This document shows, piece after piece, positions 18,481 through 27,373 of a stretch of DNA of 64,000 nt. Made by a program: the position numbers and the translations under genes. Positions within the stretch are counted from its first letter, which is position 1. Every line of letters begins with the position of its first letter. The notes beneath the pieces were generated by a model. The model ran no database searches. It saw only the letters and a list, made by a program, of their open reading frames with translations, and was not told the DNA's origin. Where the stretch lies: positions 108,527-172,526 of the forward strand of contig NZ_QPKJ02000008.1 in assembly GCF_003344625.1 (NCBI RefSeq), in the 5' to 3' direction. The stretch comes from Solirubrobacter deserti. GTDB taxonomy: Bacteria > Actinomycetota > Thermoleophilia > Solirubrobacterales > Solirubrobacteraceae.

Positions 18481-19902
18481 TCAGCGCGCGAGCTGCAGCA
18501 CCGCGGCGGTGGCCGGCGCGCCCTTGCGCTTGCGCACACGCGTGACGAACACCGAGTCCGACCCGGCCGCGGTGGTGGTCAGCGTGTCCTGGACGCCCGC
18601 GGGCGGGCGGTCCCAGATCGGCTTGTTGATGTGGCCGCGCGCCGGGAAGCGGCCGGGCTCGTGGCCCGGATCGGCGCGGGCGGTCGGGTAGGTGCCGTAG
18701 AGCGCGTGGTCGCGTGAGACGGATTGGCGGCCCAGGCGGCCGACGCGGACCTGCTGGCGGCTGTAGGTGGCGCGCACGTACACCAGCTCGGTGCCGACGA
18801 CCGATGGGCCGCGCAGCTGCACGCGCGCTTCGCGGCGCAGCACCGTCCGGGTGCCGGTGAGCAGGTCGACGGCCTCGATCCGGCCGTCGACGTCGTAGAC
18901 GAGCAGGCTGCCGCTCAGCGCCGGGCGGCCGAGCGCGCCGATCGTGATCTGGCGCGGCGCGAGGTCGGTCAGTGAAGCCGCGACGAGCTCCTGGCCCGCC
19001 CGCCAGGCGACGAAGGTGCCGGAGATCGCGACCGCGTCGGCCGAGGGTGCGGGGATCGCGCCGACGCCCGGGATCACCACGTGGCCGTTCTCGAGCCAGG
19101 CCTGGCGGCCGCCGCCGATCGCGGGGTGAACGCCGGGCAAGGCCTGGATGCCGGCCGGGCCGCGCAGCTCGCCCAGGCCACCGGGGCGATGGAAGGCGAC
19201 GGCCTCGCCGTCCACCGACGGATCGGCGAAGCCGGCCGCGGCGCCGACGATCTGCGCCTGGGCGGGCGCGGCGAACAGCGCGGCGGCCACGACCGCCAAC
19301 ACGGCCGCGTCGGCCCACCGCAGCGAGCGCAGGATGTGCGGCTGCTCGGCCATCGCGGCGTGTGCGGCGCCACCGCCGAACGGCGCCAGGACGACCACCG
19401 GGAGCGTACGGCCCGCCCCGAACGCGAGGCCCACCAGCACCCCGAGCGCCGGGTCGCCGAGCGCGACGGACACACCCGCCAACGCCCACACGGCGAAGGT
19501 GAGGATGAAGGTCGTGAAGCCGAGGCCGAGCAGCACGCCGTACAGGCCGGCCGCGAGCGGGACGGGCATGACGCGCCGCCAGGACTCCGGCACCTGGCGC
19601 CGCACCTGCGGCATGATCCGCGCGCCGCGCGCCTCACCCGCGCCGGCTGCCAGGGCGATGACCGCGGCCACCGCCGGCGCCGCGGCGCCCAGCCCGGAGC
19701 CGAGCAGCGCGAGCCCGCCGAACGTGAACACGCCGCCGACCAGCGCGCCCGCCGCGAACGTCGTGCACGCGACGATCGTCGTCCGCAGCCGCCCCGCGTA
19801 GCCTGCCGGGGCGAGCGTCTCAACCATCGAGAACCCGCACGGCGACCACGCGCCGGTGACGCCGGCGACCAGTGCCAGCGCGATCAACGTCACTTCGACC
19901 AT
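18481..19902 (-). CDS. CcdA/DsbD-like (possibly MauF-like) membrane protein fused to a propeller-like exported domain
   Basis: 473 residues. Residues 1 to about 210 are six or so hydrophobic helices beginning ALVAGVTGAWSPCGFSMVET; the SPC motif in the first helix is like the CcdA/DsbD electron-transfer family, here with one visible cysteine in that motif plus Cys46. After an AQA-type junction, residues 215-473 are a strand-rich domain with repeated units (DGEAVAFHR, GRQAWLENG, SGTFVAWRAG, SGSLLVYDVDG, GTELVYVRA), as in beta-propellers. MauF of methylamine clusters belongs to the same membrane family. A disulfide or redox-maturation role at the membrane is inference. Divergent from phoD. Confidence 0.65.
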   Translation of the reverse strand: MVEVTLIALALVAGVTGAWSPCGFSMVETLAPAGYAGRLRTTIVACTTFAAGALVGGVFTFGGLALLGSGLGAAAPAVAAVIALAAGAGEARGARIMPQVRRQVPESWRRVMPVPLAAGLYGVLLGLGFTTFILTFAVWALAGVSVALGDPALGVLVGLAFGAGRTLPVVVLAPFGGGAAHAAMAEQPHILRSLRWADAAVLAVVAAALFAAPAQAQIVGAAAGFADPSVDGEAVAFHRPGGLGELRGPAGIQALPGVHPAIGGGRQAWLENGHVVIPGVGAIPAPSADAVAISGTFVAWRAGQELVAASLTDLAPRQITIGALGRPALSGSLLVYDVDGRIEAVDLLTGTRTVLRREARVQLRGPSVVGTELVYVRATYSRQQVRVGRLGRQSVSRDHALYGTYPTARADPGHEPGRFPARGHINKPIWDRPPAGVQDTLTTTAAGSDSVFVTRVRKRKGAPATAAVLQLAR

Positions 19903-20003
19903 TGTCGACCAGCTTACGGGCGATTGCTGAGTTCACGCGCTCGTAACCACTTCCGGCTGACGGTCGAGAGACTCCCGCCCCGATATCGACGGATCGGGGA
20001 GCG

Positions 20004-21593
20004 ATGCGGTTCAAGGACGAGCTGGCCGAAGCGCGGCCTGAGGCCCTGCTGGGCACCAGGCGGCGCTTCCTGACATTGGCGGGGGCGGCAACCGTCCTCG
20101 CGTTGAGCACGCGGCTACCGGGCTCGGGCACCGCCTACTCGAGCGCGCGCACGCTCTCCGGCTACCCGTTCACGCTCGGCATCGCGTCCGGCGACCCGCT
20201 GCCGGACTCGGTCGTGCTGTGGACGCGGCTCGCCCCCGAGGCGCTCGTCCCGTTCGGCGGGATGCCGTACGCGCCGGTCGACGTCGAGTGGGAGCTGGCG
20301 CACGACGAGGCGTTCAGGCGGATCGCCGCACGCGGCGTCGAGGTCGCGTGGCCGGAGGTCGGCCACAGCGTGCACGTGGACGTCAAGGGCCTGGAGCCCG
20401 GCCGCGAGTACTTCTACCGCTTCGTGGCGGGCGGCGAGCGCAGCCCGATCGGCCGCACGCGCACGGCGCCGGCCGCCGGAAACGGCGCGCTCAAGTTCGC
20501 CATGGTCTCCTGCCAGAGCTGGCACGCCGGCTTCTACACGGCCTACAAGCACCTGGTCAACGAGGACGTCGACGTCGTCCTGCACCTCGGCGACTACATC
20601 TACGAGTTCGCGACCGACCCGGTCGGCGGCGCCCGCAACACGCCGATCCCCGAGTCCGCGCAGGTCCCGACCGAGAGCCTGGACCAGTACCGGCAGCGGT
20701 ACGCGGTCTACAAGACCGACCCGGACCTGCAGGCCGCGCACGCGGCGGCGCCGTTCATCGTCACCTGGGACGACCACGAGGTCGTCAACAACTACGCCGA
20801 CGAGAACACCACCAACGACCAGCCGGAAGCCGAGTTCCTCCTGCGGCGCGCGAACGGCTACCGCGCCTACTGGGAGAACATGCCGCTGCGGCTGCCGAGC
20901 AAGCCGGCCGGCCCGGACATGCAGCTCTACCGCCGCTTCCGCTACGGCGACCTGGTCGAGTTCAACGTGCTCGACACCCGCCAGTACCGCGACCGCCAGC
21001 CGGGAGCGGCCGGGCAGGACCGGTTCGACCCGACGCGCACGATCCTCGGGGCCGAGCAGGAGCAGTGGCTGCTGGACGGGCTCTCGGCCTCCCCGGCGCG
21101 CTGGAACGTCCTCGCCCAGCAGGTGCTGATGGCGCAGCTGGACTCCGACCCGGGCGCCGGCACCTCGATCCCGACCGACGCCTGGGACGGCTACGCGGCC
21201 AACCGCATCCGCGTCGCGGACGCGCTCACGCAGCGGCGGATCTCCAACCCGGTCGTGCTCTGCGGCGACGTGCACCGCCACCAGGCCTCGCACGTCAAGG
21301 GCGACTACCGCGTCGCGAACGCGCCGATCGTGGCCCCGGAGTTCACGTGCACGTCGATCTCCAGCGCCGGTGACGGCTCGGTGGAGACGCCGAACGCGGC
21401 CAACCTGCTGCGGGCCAACCCGCACCTGGAGATGACGACCAGCCAGCGCGGCTACGTGACCTGCACGGTCACGCCGGACACCTGGCACACCGACTTCCGC
21501 GTCGTGCCGTACATCACGCGCCCCGGCGCGCCGGTGTCCACGCACGCCAGCTACGCAGTCGAGAACGGCAACCCGCAGATGGAGACGGCATGA
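20004..21593 (+). CDS. phoD: Alkaline phosphatase D, Tat-exported
   Basis: 529 residues. The N-terminus has a twin-arginine signal (GTRRRFLTLAGAATV, Arg19-21). The mature part has the PhoD N-domain (LGIASGDPLPDSVVLWTRL) and the catalytic phosphodiesterase/phosphatase domain with SCQSWHAGFYTAY, LHLGDYIYE, VTWDDHEVVNNYADE and CGDVHRHQ, which carry the metal ligands. It releases phosphate from esters outside the cell. A 7-bp inverted repeat (19978-19984 / 19993-19999) overlaps the likely ribosome site. The downstream discoidin protein is coupled by an ATGA overlap. Confidence 0.95.
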   Translation: MRFKDELAEARPEALLGTRRRFLTLAGAATVLALSTRLPGSGTAYSSARTLSGYPFTLGIASGDPLPDSVVLWTRLAPEALVPFGGMPYAPVDVEWELAHDEAFRRIAARGVEVAWPEVGHSVHVDVKGLEPGREYFYRFVAGGERSPIGRTRTAPAAGNGALKFAMVSCQSWHAGFYTAYKHLVNEDVDVVLHLGDYIYEFATDPVGGARNTPIPESAQVPTESLDQYRQRYAVYKTDPDLQAAHAAAPFIVTWDDHEVVNNYADENTTNDQPEAEFLLRRANGYRAYWENMPLRLPSKPAGPDMQLYRRFRYGDLVEFNVLDTRQYRDRQPGAAGQDRFDPTRTILGAEQEQWLLDGLSASPARWNVLAQQVLMAQLDSDPGAGTSIPTDAWDGYAANRIRVADALTQRRISNPVVLCGDVHRHQASHVKGDYRVANAPIVAPEFTCTSISSAGDGSVETPNAANLLRANPHLEMTTSQRGYVTCTVTPDTWHTDFRVVPYITRPGAPVSTHASYAVENGNPQMETA

Positions 21594-23542
21594 AGCGCCT
21601 GATCGGCTTCACCGCGCTGGCGCTCGTGAGCGCCGCGTTCACCGGCACCGCCGTCGGTCAGCTCGGTGGCGGGCCGGATCCGGTTCAGCTCGACCCGAGC
21701 GTGGACCAGCTGGAGATCCTGCGCTGCATCGGCTACGGGCAGGTGCGCCTCGGCCTGCACAACGCGACCACCGACCACCAGTACGGCGACCTGTTCGTCG
21801 AGCCCACCGGGCCGCTGGCGTCCTCGCGCCTGCAGTTCTCGAGCTATGTGCCGCCCGGGCTGGATCCGAACCTGCCGCTGCGCGTGACGGTGCCGCCGGA
21901 CGCCGCGCCCGGCGACTACGCGGTCGGCTATCGGCTCGGCGCCAAGGCGCACGCCTCCACGCCGGTGAAGGTGGTGTCCGACCCGGCGGCGCAGTGCGTC
22001 CCCTCCGCCCGCATGACGGCGACGGCGTCCAGCCACGCGGGCGCCGACGATGCGTCGCACGCGGTCGACGGTGACCCGTCGACGATCTGGCGCTCGGTGG
22101 CGCAGGAGCTGCCGGCGACCATCACGATCGACCTCGGCGGCGTCTACGACATCAGCGAGCTGCGCTACCAGCCGCGCTTCGACGGGCTGCTCAACGGCCA
22201 CATCAACGCGTACACGATCGCCGTGAGCACAGACGGCACGACGTTCACGAACGTCCGCACGGCCACGTGGGCCGCGTCGGAGCTGCAGAAGGTCGCGCGT
22301 CTGGCCACGCCCGCGCGGGGGGTCCGCAAGCTCCGGGTCACGGTCACGGGCGCCCGCAACAACCTCGCGGCCGCGGCCGAGTTCCACCCGCTCGGCGTGC
22401 CGGTCGACGTGCCCGACGCGAGCGCCGGGACGCTGGCCGTCCCGAACGACCTGTTCGCGGGCAGGCCGGTCAACGCAACCGTCACGGCGGGCAACTGGAC
22501 CAACGACCCTCTGCCGGTCGACGTGTCGGTCGACGCGCCCGCGGGCTGGAAGGCGGACCCGGTGCGGGCGACGCTCCCGCCCGGCGTCATGACGCCGGTC
22601 AGTGTGCCGCTCACACCGCCCGCGATGCCGTTCCCGGAGCCGGGCGTGCAGGGTGAGGTGACGCTGACGGGCCGCGTGACGCCGGTCGGCGGCGGCGACT
22701 CCGAGGGCGCGCCGAAGGCCACCGTGTGGGTCAAGCCCGACGCGCCCTCGTTCACCTACGCCTACGACGCCGGCACGCCGAGCTCGGTCGTGATCGTCGG
22801 CGGCGCTTCGCGGCTCTCGCCGGACGACGTCTGGCGCGAGGGCGCCGTGCTGGGCTGGGTCGGCACCGCGCCGGGCTCCCGGGACCGCGGGGCGGGCTCG
22901 GACGCCATGCGCCGCGATCACGTGTTCGGGACGGCCGCGACGCTGCGGATCGCGGTTCCGCCCGGCAAGCACGACGTTGCGCTGCTGCGCGGCGACCCGG
23001 GCGCCGCGTCCGGCGCGATGACCGTGCGCGAGGGCGAGCAGACGCTCGTCTCCGGCGCGGCGCTGCCCCAGCGCGTGTTCGCGTGGGAGCGGTTCGTGCT
23101 CGACGGCGGCTCCAGCGGCCGCACCGCCGACCTGAACTTCAGCGGCAACTGGACGCTGGCGGGGCTCGTGCTCGGGCCGCGCTACGAGACGACCGTCGGG
23201 GGCACGGTTCCGGCGACGCTCTCGCTCGCGTTGCGCGCGCCCGCGTCCTTCGGCACGTTCGTGGCCGGGCGGGAGGCGACCTACGACACCAGCACGTGGG
23301 TGGATGTCATCTCCACGGCCGGTGACGCGACGCTCAGCGCCTCGTCGGTGCGGCTGCGCAACGGCGCGTTCTCGCTCGCTTCGCCGGTCGAGGTGTCGCT
23401 CTCGAAGTCCGTCTGGACCGCCCCGGTCTCCAACGAGGAGGTCACGGTCGGGTTCCGGCAACGGATCGGTGCCGACGAGCCGCTGCGGACCGGTTCCTAC
23501 TCCGGCGCCGTGACGCTCACGCTCGCGACGACCGACCCGTGA
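21590..23542 (+). CDS. Secreted discoidin (F5/8 type C)-domain protein
   Basis: 650 residues, with a signal peptide at the start (LIGFTALALVSAAFTGTAVG). Residues about 137-265 form an F5/8-type C carbohydrate-binding-like domain (ASSHAGADDASHAVDG, then IWRSV, ITIDLGGVYDISELRYQPR, TFTNVRTATW). It is followed by an NPCBM/NEW3-like Ig domain and further beta-sandwich segments. The ATG lies inside the phoD stop (ATGA), so both are made together. It may anchor or target the phosphatase to a polymer. No catalytic motif is seen. Confidence 0.8.
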   Translation: MKRLIGFTALALVSAAFTGTAVGQLGGGPDPVQLDPSVDQLEILRCIGYGQVRLGLHNATTDHQYGDLFVEPTGPLASSRLQFSSYVPPGLDPNLPLRVTVPPDAAPGDYAVGYRLGAKAHASTPVKVVSDPAAQCVPSARMTATASSHAGADDASHAVDGDPSTIWRSVAQELPATITIDLGGVYDISELRYQPRFDGLLNGHINAYTIAVSTDGTTFTNVRTATWAASELQKVARLATPARGVRKLRVTVTGARNNLAAAAEFHPLGVPVDVPDASAGTLAVPNDLFAGRPVNATVTAGNWTNDPLPVDVSVDAPAGWKADPVRATLPPGVMTPVSVPLTPPAMPFPEPGVQGEVTLTGRVTPVGGGDSEGAPKATVWVKPDAPSFTYAYDAGTPSSVVIVGGASRLSPDDVWREGAVLGWVGTAPGSRDRGAGSDAMRRDHVFGTAATLRIAVPPGKHDVALLRGDPGAASGAMTVREGEQTLVSGAALPQRVFAWERFVLDGGSSGRTADLNFSGNWTLAGLVLGPRYETTVGGTVPATLSLALRAPASFGTFVAGREATYDTSTWVDVISTAGDATLSASSVRLRNGAFSLASPVEVSLSKSVWTAPVSNEEVTVGFRQRIGADEPLRTGSYSGAVTLTLATTDP

Positions 23543-23545
23543 GGC

Positions 23546-24111
23546 TCAGCACTTGACCTTCGTGTCGTAGTACATGACGCAGAAGACCTTGCGGCCCTTG
23601 TAGCAGTAGCCCGTGAGCGCCTTGTCGCCGTTGATGCGGTTGCGCATGGTGCCGCAGCAGTCGACGAGCTTGCGCACGCGGCCGCCGCAGCAGCGGTACC
23701 AGGCGCCGTCGACGTGGGGCTTGAAGCCGTACACCGCGGCCGTCGCCGTGCACACGGCGGTGCGCGTCGCCTGCGGGAGGCGCGCGCCGTCGGCGTCGGT
23801 GAGCGGCGCGCCGTCGTCGTCGACCGGGAGGCCCTGGGCGTCCACGTAGCGGCCGAGGTCGTCGACCGGACGGCCGTTCTTGGCGCGGATCGGGAAGCCC
23901 TTGCTGTCGATCCGCGGCAGGCCCGTCGGGTGCGGGCAGGAGTCCGTCGTGTAGATGTGACCGCAGAAGTGGTAGGCCTCGGCCTCGCCCGGGGTGACGA
24001 GGGAGCCGATGGTCTTCGCGCCCGTGACGCCCATCACGGCCGCGCCGACCCGCGCGAGGAAGCCGCGCCGCGAGCTCTGCGCCGCAACCCCGTCCGCCAG
24101 CTTGCCGCCGT

Positions 24112-24115
<4 letters not shown>
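23546..24115 (-). CDS. Methylamine dehydrogenase light-chain-like (MauA-like) Tat-exported Cys-rich protein
   Basis: 189 residues. Tat leader SSRRGFLARVGAAVMG (Arg16-Arg17). The mature part has ten cysteines. The C-terminal half WYRCCGG, VDCCG, GYCYKGRKVFC lines up by eye with the RDCCGY, CPCL, IWCFGAEDDAMTYHC pattern of MauA. The two tryptophans of MauA that form the TTQ cofactor appear replaced: TTQ Trp57 falls in ATRTAVC and Trp108 aligns with Tyr in LTGYCY; the one tryptophan (GAWYRCC) is elsewhere. A 50-residue acidic insert of repeated GRPVDD/GLPVDDDG units follows the CPHPTG segment. The ATG overlaps the MauE-MauD gene stop (ATGA). Confidence 0.7.
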
Positions 24116-24993
<878 letters not shown>

Positions 24994-25020
24994 TGACGGC
25001 GGCGAAGGTACCAGCAATCC

Positions 25021-25057
25021 CTGAGAAGACGGCGCACGTTGGCGCGCCGCTTCTCAG
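25021..25057. terminator. Intergenic hairpin between propeller and MauE-MauD genes
   Basis: CTGAGAAG and CGGCGC (25021-25028, 25030-25035) pair with GCGCCG and CTTCTCAG (25044-25057) leaving one bulged A. On the minus strand it follows the stop of the propeller gene, preceded by TTTT but not followed by a T-run. It could be a partial terminator or an mRNA processing hairpin between the two genes. Confidence 0.55.
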
Positions 25058-25066
25058 AAAAGCCAA

Positions 25067-27274
25067 CTACGAGCAGGTCTTCTGAACCTTCGTCGACCCG
25101 GGCAGCACGCAGTACGGCACGATCGCGGGCTGCTTGCCCTTCTTGAGCGCGATTCGCGCCACCTTCGTGTTGAAGTTCGGCGCGCTCACCCAGATCTCGA
25201 CCGTCTGCCCGGCCCGGAACTTGCGCTGCTTCTTCGTCAGCGCGGTGATCACGTTCGACGCCTGCTTGGACACCTTGCCGGCCTTCAGCGACTTCGTCTT
25301 GAACGGGCACCGCTTCCCGGAGCACTTGATTTGGACCTTCCAGCCCTTCGGGAACTGCTGCGTCACCCGCAGCATCTTCAGCGTGAACGAACCGCCCTTG
25401 GTCCACGACCAGTTGTGCGCGACGCCGCTGGCGATCGTCGGGAACGGCTCGGCGGTCCCGTCGCAGTTCTCGTCGATGTTGTTGCCCTTGATCTCGGCCG
25501 AGCCCGGGCGGATGTTGCGGTTGCCGTCGTTGCAGTCCTGGCCGGCCGTGAACCCGTCACCGTCGGCGTCGAGCCCGCTCGGACCGGGGCCCGGGTTGAC
25601 CACCGGCGCGCCGACGACGTTCACCTGAACCGACCCGTCGCCCGTGAACGCGCCGAACGCGGTGTTCTTGTACGTCGCGCGGAACGTGATGGTGCTCGAG
25701 CCGTTCTGGCCCTGCGGCGCGGCGTAGATCACGCTCGCGGCTTCGTGGGTGAAGCCACCGAGCGAGCCGAGCGTCGGCGGGGTCACCGTGGAGAAGACCA
25801 GCTCGTCGCCGTCCGGGTCGAAGCAGGGGATGGCGATACTGCCCTGGAACCCGTGCTGCACGGTCACGGAGGTGTTCCCGCAGACCGGGCTGCTCGAGTC
25901 TCGGCGCAGCGTGGTGACGCGGCCGGCGGACAGCGCGTACACGTGCCGGCCGTCGGGGGCGATCACGAGCTCGGTCGGCGTCGACATCGTGTTGGTGGGG
26001 GCCGTCGCACAGCCGGGCGTCGAGCCGGACGGAAGCACGCAGCCGCGGCTGTCGGCGCGGGGCGCCAGATTGCCGGGGCGGTCGAGCTCGACGACGCCGG
26101 TGCCGGTCGCGTAGACGTCCTGCCCATCGGGCGTGGTGATCACGCGGCTGCTCGCGGACGTCGCGAGCGCGCGGCCGGGCGTGCAGCCGGAGCCGTTGCT
26201 GACGCACCCGGTGCCGCGACGAGCGAGCCCTGGTCCCGACGGATCCAAGGTGACGACCCGGCTGGACTGAGGGCTGACGCCCTCCGCGGCCGCTCGCGGC
26301 AGCAGGCTGGCGTACACCTGGCCCTCCGCGCCCAGTGCGATGTCGGCGAGGCCGACGGCGATCTCCCCGTTGACCGTGCACGTGGCTGCCGGGCCGGCGC
26401 CGATGCAGCTCTGCGGTGCCCGGCTGCCAATGAGCCTGCCGGTGTTCGGGTCACGCGCGATCGTGAGGACGCGGTTCCCGGTCATGGCGTACACGCGGTC
26501 GTACGCAACCTCGAGCGCGATCGTCGACCCGAGGCCTGTGGCAAAGGCGCACCCGTCGGTGGTGGAGCCGCCCACCGCGCACGCGTACGTCGTCCCGACG
26601 TCGGCCGCCTGACTGAGCACGCCGCCATCGGTCGTCAGCACCGTCACGCCGCTCGCGGAGCCCACGTACACGAGGTCGCCCGCGATGACGAGGTCCGTCG
26701 GGGCGGACATCGCCCGGGCATCGCTACAGGGACTCAGACCAGCGCCGCTGTTGGCGATGCACGGCGCCCCGGCCTTCAGCGCGATCGAGCCGTCCGCGCC
26801 GCGAATGAACTCGTGGATGACGCTGTTGTCGTCGTTGGCGACATAGACACTGCGGCCATCCGCGGCGACCGCCACGGACCGCGGATCGTCCAGCGTCCAC
26901 GCGGCGTGGATCGTCGGCATGAGCGCCTGGCAGCCGCCGGTCGTGGTCGCTCGGAAGCACTGCAGGAACGAGAGCTGACCAGTCGCGACGTCACGGCGGA
27001 ACGCGAACACCGCCGGCGTCGACGTAGTGACATAGACGTTCTGACCGTCCGGTGACATCGCGATGTCGGAAGGCGTTCCCGTGAACCCGGAGACCACCGT
27101 GCACGGGGCCGCGGTGCCGATGCACCCGGTCGCCAGCACGCCGCCCGGCACCGCCGCGGACGCCGACGCCGCTCCCACGAAGGCGAACAGCGCAGCGGTC
27201 AGCGCCACGATCCATGCTCGTCGCGTCCTGCTCCAGCCCCGCATCAGCGCCTCCCTGACCCTTCCAATCAACAT
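25067..27274 (-). CDS. Secreted beta-propeller protein with MopE-type motif and Cys-capped C-terminal domain
   Basis: 735 residues. Signal peptide near residues 14-42 (WIVALTAALFAFVGAASASA). About residues 45-470 are propeller-like repeats (DIAMSPDGQNVYVTT, SVAVAADGRSVYVAND, RVITTPDGQDVYATG, ELVIAPDGRHVYALS). Then comes an Ig-like strand region, a MopE-type metal-binding motif (DADGDGFTAGQDCNDG ... DENCDGTA) and a C-terminal domain with GKRCPFKTKSL, FRAGQTVEIWVSAPNFNT and a final YCVLPGSTKVQKTCS. The last domain recurs in three other proteins here. Position upstream of MauE-MauD/MauA-like recalls MauB, itself a propeller, but homology is not shown. Confidence 0.8.
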   Translation of the reverse strand: MLIGRVREALMRGWSRTRRAWIVALTAALFAFVGAASASAAVPGGVLATGCIGTAAPCTVVSGFTGTPSDIAMSPDGQNVYVTTSTPAVFAFRRDVATGQLSFLQCFRATTTGGCQALMPTIHAAWTLDDPRSVAVAADGRSVYVANDDNSVIHEFIRGADGSIALKAGAPCIANSGAGLSPCSDARAMSAPTDLVIAGDLVYVGSASGVTVLTTDGGVLSQAADVGTTYACAVGGSTTDGCAFATGLGSTIALEVAYDRVYAMTGNRVLTIARDPNTGRLIGSRAPQSCIGAGPAATCTVNGEIAVGLADIALGAEGQVYASLLPRAAAEGVSPQSSRVVTLDPSGPGLARRGTGCVSNGSGCTPGRALATSASSRVITTPDGQDVYATGTGVVELDRPGNLAPRADSRGCVLPSGSTPGCATAPTNTMSTPTELVIAPDGRHVYALSAGRVTTLRRDSSSPVCGNTSVTVQHGFQGSIAIPCFDPDGDELVFSTVTPPTLGSLGGFTHEAASVIYAAPQGQNGSSTITFRATYKNTAFGAFTGDGSVQVNVVGAPVVNPGPGPSGLDADGDGFTAGQDCNDGNRNIRPGSAEIKGNNIDENCDGTAEPFPTIASGVAHNWSWTKGGSFTLKMLRVTQQFPKGWKVQIKCSGKRCPFKTKSLKAGKVSKQASNVITALTKKQRKFRAGQTVEIWVSAPNFNTKVARIALKKGKQPAIVPYCVLPGSTKVQKTCS

Positions 27275-27373
27275 CCCTGGGACGCGGGAAGCTAAGCGCC
27301 GACGTTCAGGCCGTCAACCGCCCAACGCTCACATGCGGTCGTTTTGGACCATCGTTCGACTCAATTCGGGCGC

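Noticed and set aside
19903..20003. Possible Pho box upstream of phoD
   Set aside because: Only one GTTCAC word is seen (about 19931), without the regular second unit; too weak to claim PhoP control.
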